Shown here: piece after piece, positions 9,515 to 16,606 of the stretch | How the letters are laid out: every line of letters begins with the position of its first letter | Numbering within the stretch: the first letter of the stretch is position 1 | Assembly: GCF_030816015.1 (NCBI RefSeq) | Contig: NZ_JAUSXN010000001.1 | Location: 3,224,001-3,288,000, forward strand | From: Pedobacter sp. W3I1 | Lineage (GTDB): Bacteria; Bacteroidota; Bacteroidia; Sphingobacteriales; Sphingobacteriaceae | Direction: 5' to 3' | Length of the DNA: 64,000 bases | Notes under the pieces: model-generated | Databases searched by the model: none | Told to the model about the DNA's origin: nothing | The model's input: only the letters and a program-made list of their open reading frames with translations | Program-made: the position numbers and the translations under genes

Positions 9515-10240
9515 ATGAATCTACTCATATATAAAACATTAGAAGAACTTAACCAGGATCTGGCAGATTATGTAATCAAGATTGCAGAAATGTCTATAGA
9601 AGAAAACGACCGTTTCAATTTCGTACTTACAGGCGGTAGTTCTCCGAAAGCACTTTACCATCTTCTTGCTACCGAAGGGCAGCACAGAATTGATTGGGAA
9701 AAAGTATACTTCTTCTTTGGTGATGAACGCAACGTTCCTGCCAATGATGATAACTACAATGGATTAATGGCTAAAAAAGCAATTCTTGATCCACTAGGTA
9801 TTAAAGAAGATCATATTTTTTATGTAGATACCACTTTAGCGCCAGAAAAAGCAGCTATCGAATATAAAAAAGCAATAGACAAGCATTTTAATGGTGAAGA
9901 CATCGTTTTCGATTTGATCCTTTTGGGCATGGGTGATGATGCACACACCGCTTCAATTTTTCCGCATACTACTTTAGTTAGAGACGAAGAGGTAAATGTG
10001 GCTGCTGCATACGTAGAAAAATTGGATACTTACCGCATTAGCTTTACCGCACCATTAATTAACAAAGCGGATAACGTTGCTTTCCTGGTTTTTGGAGAGA
10101 ATAAAGCTGAAGCGCTGAAACATGTTATTGGCGACACAGAAAAAAATGTCGATTTATATCCTTCCCAATTAATCGATCCTATTGATGGGAAATTAACCTG
10201 GTTTACCGACGAGGCTGCAACAAAATTACTAGAAAACTAA
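9515..10240 (+). CDS. pgl: 6-phosphogluconolactonase (DevB/SOL family)
   Basis: Hydrolyses 6-phosphogluconolactone to 6-phosphogluconate, the step between zwf and gnd. 241 residues, typical of the NagB-like Pgl family. Conserved blocks are LTGGSSPKALYHLL (residues ~38-51), FFGDERNVP, and LGMGDDAHTASIFPHT, the last holding the catalytic His. Its place after gnd and zwf supports the assignment over a glucosamine-6-phosphate isomerase. The following DUF5655 gene starts less than 10 bases after its stop, so they are probably co-translated. Confidence 0.95.
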   Translation: MNLLIYKTLEELNQDLADYVIKIAEMSIEENDRFNFVLTGGSSPKALYHLLATEGQHRIDWEKVYFFFGDERNVPANDDNYNGLMAKKAILDPLGIKEDHIFYVDTTLAPEKAAIEYKKAIDKHFNGEDIVFDLILLGMGDDAHTASIFPHTTLVRDEEVNVAAAYVEKLDTYRISFTAPLINKADNVAFLVFGENKAEALKHVIGDTEKNVDLYPSQLIDPIDGKLTWFTDEAATKLLEN

Positions 10241-10248
10241 AGGTGATG

Positions 10249-10614
10249 ATGTCTGAAGAAAAACATTTATCAGACTTTTTAAACGGGAAAACGGAATATA
10301 CCTTAGGGTTGTTCCGTTTTTTTATGGAGCAATTGGCCGAATTTGGTACAGTAAATCTCAAACCTACAAAGTCTATGATTGCAATCGAATCAAAAACCAG
10401 CTTTGCATATATTACACAATTGGGAAAGAACTTTATTCATGTGGTTATTCTTTTTGATCAGCCCTTTGGAGATAATCTTTGTTTTACTAAAATTGCTCAG
10501 GTGCCAGGAACAGATCAGTTTAATCATCATTTAAGGATTTTCTTTAAAGAAGATATTAATGATGAAGTGAAAGGTTTTTTGAAAATGGCGATAAAACGAA
10601 ATTCGTCGCCCTGA
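10249..10614 (+). CDS. DUF5655-type hypothetical protein
   Basis: About 121 residues. The opening (SDFLNGKTEYTLGLFRFFMEQLAEFG) and the following KPTKSMIAIESKTSFAYI pattern resemble DUF5655, a small domain of unknown function often fused to or near DNA-related proteins. I recognise no catalytic motif. GTG at 10243, ATG at 10246 and ATG at 10249 are all possible starts; 10249 leaves the AGG at 10241-10243 best spaced. It directly follows pgl. The last codons and the TGA stop lie inside a dispersed repeat (10609-10634), so the natural C-terminus may have been replaced by repeat sequence. Confidence 0.65.
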   Translation: MSEEKHLSDFLNGKTEYTLGLFRFFMEQLAEFGTVNLKPTKSMIAIESKTSFAYITQLGKNFIHVVILFDQPFGDNLCFTKIAQVPGTDQFNHHLRIFFKEDINDEVKGFLKMAIKRNSSP

Positions 10615-10634
10615 CCTGTAGCGCAGCGGAAAGC
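10609..10634. repeat. 26-bp repeat identical to 61950-61975
   Basis: The sequence beginning ccctgacctg and ending gcggaaagc occurs without mismatch at 61950-61975. Here it supplies the stop codon of the DUF5655 gene; at the other site it lies between two convergent genes. It is the core of a dispersed element found next to other palindromes. Confidence 0.8.
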
Positions 10635-10641
10635 CTATTCC

Positions 10642-10664
10642 TTGGTTGGTGACACACCAACCAA
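10642..10664. repeat. Perfect 10-bp hairpin in the pgl/ppx convergent gap
   Basis: TTGGTTGGTG and CACCAACCAA form a perfect 10-bp stem with a 3-base loop (ACA). No T-run follows on either strand, so it is not a canonical intrinsic terminator, though it could stop or stabilise transcripts between the convergent DUF5655 and ppx genes. Confidence 0.6.
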
Positions 10665-10784
10665 TCAATTAATCCATAAATGCTATAATAAAAAAGTGTT
10701 TGGTGAGCCACCATCCACTGGAAAAGTGAGCAACTAAACACGGGAAAAGCCTATATACTCTGTGTTCATTTTTCGTATAAGAAA

Positions 10785-10915
10785 GATCCTGAAACAAGTT
10801 CAGGATGACGATCGCGGAGGTACTGTTAGATGTAGTGTGCTGTGGGATGTTACCATCCTACAGGGACGAAGCAATCTTTCCTATTACCAAATTTTGCGAT
10901 AAAGATTGCTTCGTC
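10785..10915. repeat. Cluster of palindromic elements (10785-10814 and 10865-10915)
   Basis: ATCCTGAA and TTCAGGAT form an 8-bp stem with a 5-base loop, followed by GACGATCG; a near copy lies at 51550-51580. A second inverted repeat has GACGAAGCAATCTTT at 10865-10879 and its exact complement at 10901-10915. The same GACGAAGCAATCTTT occurs at about 18682. These fill the 348-bp gap 10615-10962, where I see no gene. Confidence 0.75.
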
Positions 10916-10962
10916 GGCTGAAAAAGCCTTCTCGCAATGACGGCTTCACAGGTAAAACATCT

Positions 10963-11844
10963 TTACTCCAATTTCTCTTCAATCAACAGCTTAATAATCC
11001 CATCAGCCATTCCCACTTTAGGTACATAAATCTGTTTTATACCTGTCCACTTCATTAAGGTTAAATAAATCTCGCAGGCCGGGATAATGACGTCTGCGCG
11101 GTCAGGGTTTAAACCCAGCGTATTAATCCTTTCTTTCAATGAATAACTGGTTAATTTATTATACATTGAATTTAATTTTTGCAACGATAAAGGCGCATTA
11201 TCCTTCTCGTCCGACATGCGGAATAATTTATTAATATTGCCGCCTGTACCTATGCCAGCCAAATGTTTATATGCTTTTGTATGCTCTTTTACCCAATCTT
11301 TCATCTCTTCCCAGGTTTCTTCCTTATCCTGGTTGTCGAGCATCCTGATTGTACCAATATTAAAGGATCTTGAAGCTTCCGGAGCACCTTTTACAAAAAC
11401 AGACAACTCGGTACTACCTCCACCCACATCAATATATAAGTAGTTTTTATTTTCGTCTAACTCTTCTTCAATGTGATTTGCATAAATAATATTCGCTTCC
11501 CGCTGCCCTTCAATAATTTCTAAAGTAACGTCGGCTTCCTTTTTAATCAACTTAACAATATCTTCTCCATTACGAGCCTCACGCATAGCAGATGTTGCAC
11601 AAGCTAAATATTCTGAAACATGATAAACATCCATCAGATTTTTAAAAGCAGTCATGGTTTTTACCAGATCTGCAGATTTTTTCTCCGAAATATATTGATC
11701 TAAGAATGCATCATCTCCCAACCGGAGCGGCACACGTATAAGGGTGTTCTTTTTGTATTTATATTTTCCGTCCTGTTTGCTAATATCAGCAATGAGTAAC
11801 CTCACCGCATTCGAACCGATATCTATAGCTGCGTATCTTAACAT
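10963..11844 (-). CDS. ppx: Ppx/GppA-family phosphatase (exopolyphosphatase-like)
   Basis: A 293-residue protein of the ASKHA fold. The phosphate-binding motifs are AAIDIGSNAVRLLIADI at the N-terminus and YIDVGGGSTELSVF mid-protein. The length corresponds to the catalytic Ppx/GppA core without the C-terminal HD-like domain of E. coli Ppx. It would release orthophosphate from polyphosphate ends or hydrolyse pppGpp. Its ATG overlaps the ppk1 stop (TAATG, one base shared), so ppk1 and ppx are translationally coupled, which favours a polyphosphate role. Confidence 0.9.
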   Translation of the reverse strand: MLRYAAIDIGSNAVRLLIADISKQDGKYKYKKNTLIRVPLRLGDDAFLDQYISEKKSADLVKTMTAFKNLMDVYHVSEYLACATSAMREARNGEDIVKLIKKEADVTLEIIEGQREANIIYANHIEEELDENKNYLYIDVGGGSTELSVFVKGAPEASRSFNIGTIRMLDNQDKEETWEEMKDWVKEHTKAYKHLAGIGTGGNINKLFRMSDEKDNAPLSLQKLNSMYNKLTSYSLKERINTLGLNPDRADVIIPACEIYLTLMKWTGIKQIYVPKVGMADGIIKLLIEEKLE

Positions 11845-13904
11845 TATGATTGATGCTTGGTTTTTAAATAGTTATAAATATCTACTTGGGCCCTTATCTT
11901 TTTACTTAATCTGTTTTTGTGGTACTTATTATTATTTAAGGCGTTAATCTGCCTCGATTTTGTATTATCCTGCAATTGTAGATCGATGATATCCTGTATC
12001 TCCTGTTTCACATCATGATCCAGGACTGGAAAACCTACTTCTACGCGGTGTTCGAAATTCCTGCTCATTAAATCTGCCGATGATAAATACATATCGTTTT
12101 TACCGTTATTACCAAAAATATAAACCCTGGCATGCTCCAAAAACTTATCGATTATGCTAATAGCGGTAATATTTTCGCTAAAGCCCTTCACACCTGGTAC
12201 CAAACAGCAGATACCACGGATAATCAGCTGAATTTTAACCCCAGCATTGCTCGCATCGTAAAGTTTGGCAATAATCCCTTCATCTGCTAAGCTGTTTACT
12301 TTTAACATGATGTAAGCGAGCTTACCCTGTTTGGCATTTCTGATTTCGCGGTTGATAAAATTGACCAGTTTCGAGCGGCTCTCCAGTGGCGAAACAATCA
12401 GATGCTTGAAGCCCTTGGTTACGGTACGTTTGCTTAACGCATCAAAAAGTTTTACCAGATCGTTGGTGATCTCTTTTTTTGCAGTGAAAATGCTATGGTC
12501 GCAGTATAAACCTGCAGTTTTCTCATTAAAGTTTCCTGTTGCTAGGTTTGCGTAGTATACAGGTTTATCTTTTTCGATCCGTTTAACCAGGCAAATTTTA
12601 GAGTGTACTTTGTAATCGGTTAAACCATAATTTACCTTAACCCCCTCCTCCATTAAACGGCTGGTCCAGTAAATGTTGGCCTGTTCATCAAAACGGGCCT
12701 TAAGTTCTAATACAACAGAAACTGCTTTACCATTTTTAGCGGCGTTGATTAAGGCGTTGATTACTTTTGAGTTTTCTGCTAACCGGTATAAGGTAATCTG
12801 TATTTCGGTTACTTTGGGATCAATTGCAGCTTCACGCAAGAACAAAATAATATAATCATACGATTGGTAGGGTAAATTTACCAAATAATCGCGCTGGGCA
12901 ACTTTATTGAACATACTTTGGGTTCTGTGCAGATCGTGAACCTTTAGCGGCACATTCGGCGCGTATTCCAATTCCTTTTTACCCACATTTGGGAAGGAGA
13001 TAAAGTCGCCAAACTTATGATAACGGTTACCCGGAATTAAACTTTCAGCCTCAAGCTTAAGCTTATTCACCAGCACAGTAAGCATGTTTAAAGGCATAGC
13101 CGAATCGTAAAGCAAACGCATTGGCTTCCCTTTTTTGCGTTTTTCTAAACTGCTCTTTAAATCCTCGATAAATTTATCATTAATGTTTTTATCGATATCC
13201 AATTCGGCATCTCGTGTCAACTGGATTGAATAAGCTTCTAAATTATCGTAAGTAAAAACATAAAATATATCGTCTAAACAATACCTGATAATGTCTTCGG
13301 CTAGAATTATAAATTTTAGATCGTTTGTTTCGGGTAGAACCAAAAACCGCGGTAAATTAGGCGGAATTTCAATGAGTGCATATTTCTCTTTAACTTTTGT
13401 ATCCTTTTTCGAAAGTTTAACAAAAAAGTACAGATACCGGTCTTTCAATTCTGGAAAGGGTTTATCCATATCCAGCATGATAGGAACCAGATTAGATAAA
13501 ATCTTATCCCTGAAATGATTTTTAACAAACTCGCCCCTGCTTACATTCAGTTGGGTATCGTTTAAAATAAAAATCCTGTTTTGAGCAAGTTCGTTTATTA
13601 AGGTAGCCTGAAAAAGCTGGTCGAATTTTCTTTCCTGTTTTACAACAATATTTTTAATCTCATTCAGGATTTTCTTTGGATTAAATCCCAAAAGTGCTTT
13701 TGCCTTATCGTTCAGATTGGTTAACCGGGTCATGGTGGCCACCCTTACACGATAAAACTCCTCTAAATTTGAAGAAAATATAGATAGAAATTTAATCCGT
13801 TCAATCAGCGGAACTGTTTCGTCGGCAGCTTCTTGCAGTACACGTTCATTAAAATAAAGCCAACTGATTTCGCGGTTAAAAAATGGAATCTTCTTATTGC
13901 TCAT
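11844..13904 (-). CDS. ppk1: Polyphosphate kinase 1
   Basis: Makes polyphosphate from ATP by an autophosphorylated histidine intermediate. It has 686 residues, normal for PPK1. The N-terminal domain begins FFNREISWLYFNERVLQEA. The C-terminal PLD-like domains carry ELKARFDEQANIYW, KVHSKICLV (a histidine in the active-site region) and YANLATGNFNEKTAGLYCDHSIFTAK, all diagnostic. The gene is first in a two-gene minus-strand operon with ppx. It follows the terminator of the upstream H1-like gene, so it probably has its own promoter in 13940-14004. Confidence 0.97.
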   Translation of the reverse strand: MSNKKIPFFNREISWLYFNERVLQEAADETVPLIERIKFLSIFSSNLEEFYRVRVATMTRLTNLNDKAKALLGFNPKKILNEIKNIVVKQERKFDQLFQATLINELAQNRIFILNDTQLNVSRGEFVKNHFRDKILSNLVPIMLDMDKPFPELKDRYLYFFVKLSKKDTKVKEKYALIEIPPNLPRFLVLPETNDLKFIILAEDIIRYCLDDIFYVFTYDNLEAYSIQLTRDAELDIDKNINDKFIEDLKSSLEKRKKGKPMRLLYDSAMPLNMLTVLVNKLKLEAESLIPGNRYHKFGDFISFPNVGKKELEYAPNVPLKVHDLHRTQSMFNKVAQRDYLVNLPYQSYDYIILFLREAAIDPKVTEIQITLYRLAENSKVINALINAAKNGKAVSVVLELKARFDEQANIYWTSRLMEEGVKVNYGLTDYKVHSKICLVKRIEKDKPVYYANLATGNFNEKTAGLYCDHSIFTAKKEITNDLVKLFDALSKRTVTKGFKHLIVSPLESRSKLVNFINREIRNAKQGKLAYIMLKVNSLADEGIIAKLYDASNAGVKIQLIIRGICCLVPGVKGFSENITAISIIDKFLEHARVYIFGNNGKNDMYLSSADLMSRNFEHRVEVGFPVLDHDVKQEIQDIIDLQLQDNTKSRQINALNNNKYHKNRLSKKIRAQVDIYNYLKTKHQS

Positions 13905-13919
13905 TTAAAAAAATAAAAA

Positions 13920-13939
13920 ATCCCTGTCAAAACAGGGAT
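13920..13939 (-). terminator. Intrinsic terminator of the H1-like gene
   Basis: ATCCCTGT and ACAGGGAT form an 8-bp stem with a 4-base loop; on the minus strand it runs into a T-rich tract (TTTTTTATTTTTTT). It lies downstream of the Lys/Ala-rich gene and just before ppk1. Confidence 0.8.
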
Positions 13940-14004
13940 GCTCAAAACTGCACATTAATTTGTTAAATTGATGTTAATTCATTTACATGTTAACGTTAAC
14001 AAAT

Positions 14005-14616
14005 TTATTTTTTATCAGGTGTTTTTACAACTTTCTTAACTGCAGGTGTAGCTTTAGCAACTGTTGCTGCTTTTGTAGGAGTAGCCGGGATCACAACCTT
14101 TTTAACGGCTTTAGTAGCTTTGGCTGGTGCTTTAACCGACGTACTTGCCGCTTCCTTAGCTACCGTTGTGGCTTCCTTTACCGCTTCTTTTGCTTTTGCA
14201 ACTGGTTTTGCCAATACTTTTTCTGCTTTTTCTTCTGTTTCTATCGCTGCAACTTTAATACTTTGTACTACTGGTTTAGCCTTTGCAATCGCTTTTTTAA
14301 CCACTTTTTGGGCAGATTTTTCAGACTTACTTACGGCTTTTGCAACTGGTTTTTTTGCTGCTTTTGCCTTCTCTTTTGATGCATGTAACAAATCATCAAT
14401 TTTTTGTCCCACATCGGCTTTTACGATGGTAAATTTCTTGGTTAATTTTTTAGCTACCCGTTTACTAGCCTTACCCACCTCCGTACTAATCTCCGATACA
14501 TCATGACCTAAACTTTTAATCACCTCTAAGAACTTATCCGTAATAGATTGCTCCAGTTGTTTTTTAGCTTCTTTCTTCGTGATCTTTTTTTGAGACTTCG
14601 GTTTAGTGGTTTTCAT
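14005..14616 (-). CDS. Lys/Ala-rich histone-H1-like protein
   Basis: 203 residues with a strongly basic, low-complexity composition. The N-terminal ~75 residues (QSITDKFLEVIKSLGHDVSEISTEVGKASKRVAKKLTKKF) could form helices; the rest is AK, AVK and PAK repeats like eukaryotic H1 tails and bacterial H1-like proteins. Such proteins are thought to bind DNA or polyanions without strict sequence preference. There is no enzyme motif. A long Cys/Phe-rich ORF on the opposite strand (13987-14379) is an artefact of the codon bias. It stands alone between the ppk1 operon and the divergent YajQ-family gene. Confidence 0.75.
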   Translation of the reverse strand: MKTTKPKSQKKITKKEAKKQLEQSITDKFLEVIKSLGHDVSEISTEVGKASKRVAKKLTKKFTIVKADVGQKIDDLLHASKEKAKAAKKPVAKAVSKSEKSAQKVVKKAIAKAKPVVQSIKVAAIETEEKAEKVLAKPVAKAKEAVKEATTVAKEAASTSVKAPAKATKAVKKVVIPATPTKAATVAKATPAVKKVVKTPDKK

Positions 14617-14693
14617 ATTATTTTTCGTTTTTTTGTGAGAATAGATTAATTTCTATTTAAATCTACTTATTTTTTTACTTTAAAGCTAAAACC

Positions 14694-15185
14694 ATGCCTT
14701 CTTTTGATATTGTAAGTAAAGTTGATGCGCAAACATTAGACAACGCCATTAACAATGCTAAAAAAGAAATCCTTAACCGATTCGACTTTAACGGGTCGAA
14801 AAGTACGATCGATCTGGATAAAAAAACAAATGTAGTAACCATTGTTACTGAAGACGATATGCGCTTAAAAGCTATCGAAGATTCGATTATTTCGCGGATG
14901 ATGAAACAGAATTTAGATCCGAAAAGTTTAGATTTTGGCGATGAGCATCAGGCTTCGGGCAACATGATCAGAAAAGAAATCAGCATTAAAGAGGGATTAG
15001 ATAAGGAAGCAGCAAAAAAAGTGGTGGCGAAAATCAAAGCGAGTGGATTAAAAGTTCAGCCTGCTATTATGGATGACCAGGTTCGCGTAACCGCAAAAAA
15101 AATAGATGATCTGCAAGCTGTGATGAATCTTTGTAGGAATGAAGATTTTGGTCAGCCATTGCAGTTTATTAATATGCGGAACTAG
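14694..15185 (+). CDS. YajQ-family nucleotide/c-di-GMP-binding protein
   Basis: 163 residues, the family length. The N-terminus MPSFDIVSKVDAQTLDNAINNAKKEI and the later FDFNGSKSTIDLDKK and RVTAKKIDDLQAVMNLCR blocks are highly characteristic. YajQ proteins have two ferredoxin-like domains; a Xanthomonas member binds cyclic di-GMP and acts with a transcription factor, and others bind tRNA or GTP. No partner is evident here. It is divergent from the H1-like gene. Confidence 0.93.
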   Translation: MPSFDIVSKVDAQTLDNAINNAKKEILNRFDFNGSKSTIDLDKKTNVVTIVTEDDMRLKAIEDSIISRMMKQNLDPKSLDFGDEHQASGNMIRKEISIKEGLDKEAAKKVVAKIKASGLKVQPAIMDDQVRVTAKKIDDLQAVMNLCRNEDFGQPLQFINMRN

Positions 15186-15188
15186 AAT

Positions 15189-15262
15189 GGTTAATTGTTT
15201 AAATTGGTTAATCGGTTAACTGCTATTAAGTTAATTGTTTTAACTGGTTAATTTGTTAACTG
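15189..15262. repeat. Tandem 34-bp direct repeat, 40-bp period
   Basis: GTTAATTGTTT...GGTTAAT...GTTAACTG occurs at 15189-15222 and again at 15229-15262 with about five differences. It fills the gap between the YajQ-family gene and the GNAT gene. Confidence 0.7.
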
Positions 15263-15350
15263 TAGAGTAAACTTGAAGAATTAATGTACTAAATGGGTTT
15301 TAAAAGCATTCACTCATTTTAGTCATTCAAAATTCAATCATTCAAAAAAA

Positions 15351-15797
15351 ATGGAAATCAGCGAAAACGGATTTATATTTTCTGACAAAAAGGAGCTTTT
15401 AGATCTCGAAGCCATACATCATTACTTAAGTGTAGAGTCTTATTGGGCAAAAGGAATTCCTTTTGATACCGTAAAACGTTCTATTGAAAACTCGCTTTGC
15501 TTTGGCGTTTACAAAGGAACAGAACAAGTGGGTTTTGCCCGTTGGGTAACCGATAAGGCCACCTTTGCATGGCTTTGTGATGTTTATATTAAAGAAAGTT
15601 ATCGTGGTTTGGGCTTATCAAAAAAAATGATGTCTTTTATGATCTTCCACCCCGATTTACAAGGCTTGAGGCGTTATCAATTGGCTACTTTAGATGCACA
15701 TGGCCTATATGAGCAATTTGGTTTTTCGCCAATTAAAAACCCCGAGAGCCAAATGGGCATCGTTATTCAAAACGCATATAGTAAGGTATCAGAATAG
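15351..15797 (+). CDS. GNAT-family N-acetyltransferase
   Basis: 148 residues. The acetyl-CoA-binding motif is near ESYRGLGLSKKMMSFMI (about 83-99), preceded by the beta4 strand FAWLCDVYIKESY. The pattern resembles small Acetyltransf_1/10 family members that acetylate small molecules or protein N-termini. The substrate cannot be told. The DUF4142 lipoprotein gene starts 58 bases downstream on the same strand. Confidence 0.85.
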   Translation: MEISENGFIFSDKKELLDLEAIHHYLSVESYWAKGIPFDTVKRSIENSLCFGVYKGTEQVGFARWVTDKATFAWLCDVYIKESYRGLGLSKKMMSFMIFHPDLQGLRRYQLATLDAHGLYEQFGFSPIKNPESQMGIVIQNAYSKVSE

Positions 15798-15855
15798 ATA
15801 TAAAACCTTTTTTCAACTCTCTTGTTTTCCATACACATCAAAACATAGAGAAAAC

Positions 15856-16452
15856 ATGAAAAAGATATTTTTATTATCCACTGCTTTTGCCTTTGCGCTT
15901 TCCTTTCAGGCTTGTCAAACTGCAGATAAGAAATCGGCAACCACAAAAGATAGTGTTGCCGGCGATACCAACATGGTAAACGGCAACCATGTTGCGGGTA
16001 ACGAAAGCACCGAATCAGGTGTTGATGAGGCTGGTGCAACTTTTTTAAGAAAAGCAGCTGTTGGAGGTATAATGGAGGTTGAAGCCGCTAAAATTGCCCA
16101 AACCAATGCAAAAAGTGCTGAGGTAAAAGATTTTGCAGCTAAAATGTTAACCGATCATACCAAAGCCAATACAGAATTAAAAGCTTTGGCCATAAAAATG
16201 AAGGTAATTACGCCTGATGCCTTGCCTGCAGATGAACAGATCCATTTGGATGAAATGAAAAAAATGAGCGGTACAGCTTTTGACAAACATTATATGGATA
16301 TGATGGTTACCGATCATGAAAAAACAGTAGCCTTATTTAAACAGGGTATGCAAAACCGCGATCAGGTAATTAAAGGATGGGCAGGCAAAACTTTAACCGT
16401 AATCGAATCGCACGATGCAATGGCCAAAAAAATCGTTGCCAATATGAAATAA
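15856..16452 (+). CDS. DUF4142 lipoprotein
   Basis: I place the start at the ATG at 15856, because MKKIFLLSTAFAFALSFQAC is a lipoprotein signal peptide with lipobox ending at Cys20; an upstream in-frame ATG at 15694 would overlap the preceding gene and hide the signal. The mature 178 residues begin with a Lys/Thr/Ser-rich linker and then a four-helix ferritin-like DUF4142 domain (FLRKAAVGGIMEVEAAKIAQ, then VKDFAAKMLTDHTKAN). The domain's function is unknown; it is common in envelope and stress-related loci. A strong terminator follows. Confidence 0.88.
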   Translation: MKKIFLLSTAFAFALSFQACQTADKKSATTKDSVAGDTNMVNGNHVAGNESTESGVDEAGATFLRKAAVGGIMEVEAAKIAQTNAKSAEVKDFAAKMLTDHTKANTELKALAIKMKVITPDALPADEQIHLDEMKKMSGTAFDKHYMDMMVTDHEKTVALFKQGMQNRDQVIKGWAGKTLTVIESHDAMAKKIVANMK

Positions 16453-16478
16453 CAGAGTTAACTTCCTTGTATAGATCA

Positions 16479-16511
16479 AAATCCTGAACAGATTGTTTCA
16501 GGATTTTTTTT
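16479..16511 (+). terminator. Intrinsic terminator of the DUF4142 gene
   Basis: AAATCCTGAA and TTCAGGATTT form a perfect 10-bp stem with an 8-base loop followed by a T-run on the plus strand. It lies 26 bases after the stop codon. Confidence 0.85.
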
Positions 16512-16606
16512 GTTACTAAAATGTGTGAAAAACATCATTTTTAATACAATTTCTTCCAATTAAAAAATTAAAATTAACTTTCGCCGTTTAATAGAAAAAT
16601 ACATAA

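Noticed and set aside
13987..14379. 130-codon Cys/Phe-rich ORF opposite the H1-like gene
   Set aside because: It is the antisense of Lys/Ala-rich codons; composition is unlike any real protein.
15189..15262. Possible CRISPR-like tandem repeat
   Set aside because: Only two imperfect units with a 6-base spacer; no cas genes.
15694..15855. N-terminal extension of the DUF4142 gene
   Set aside because: It overlaps the GNAT gene and would hide a clear lipoprotein signal that begins at 15856.
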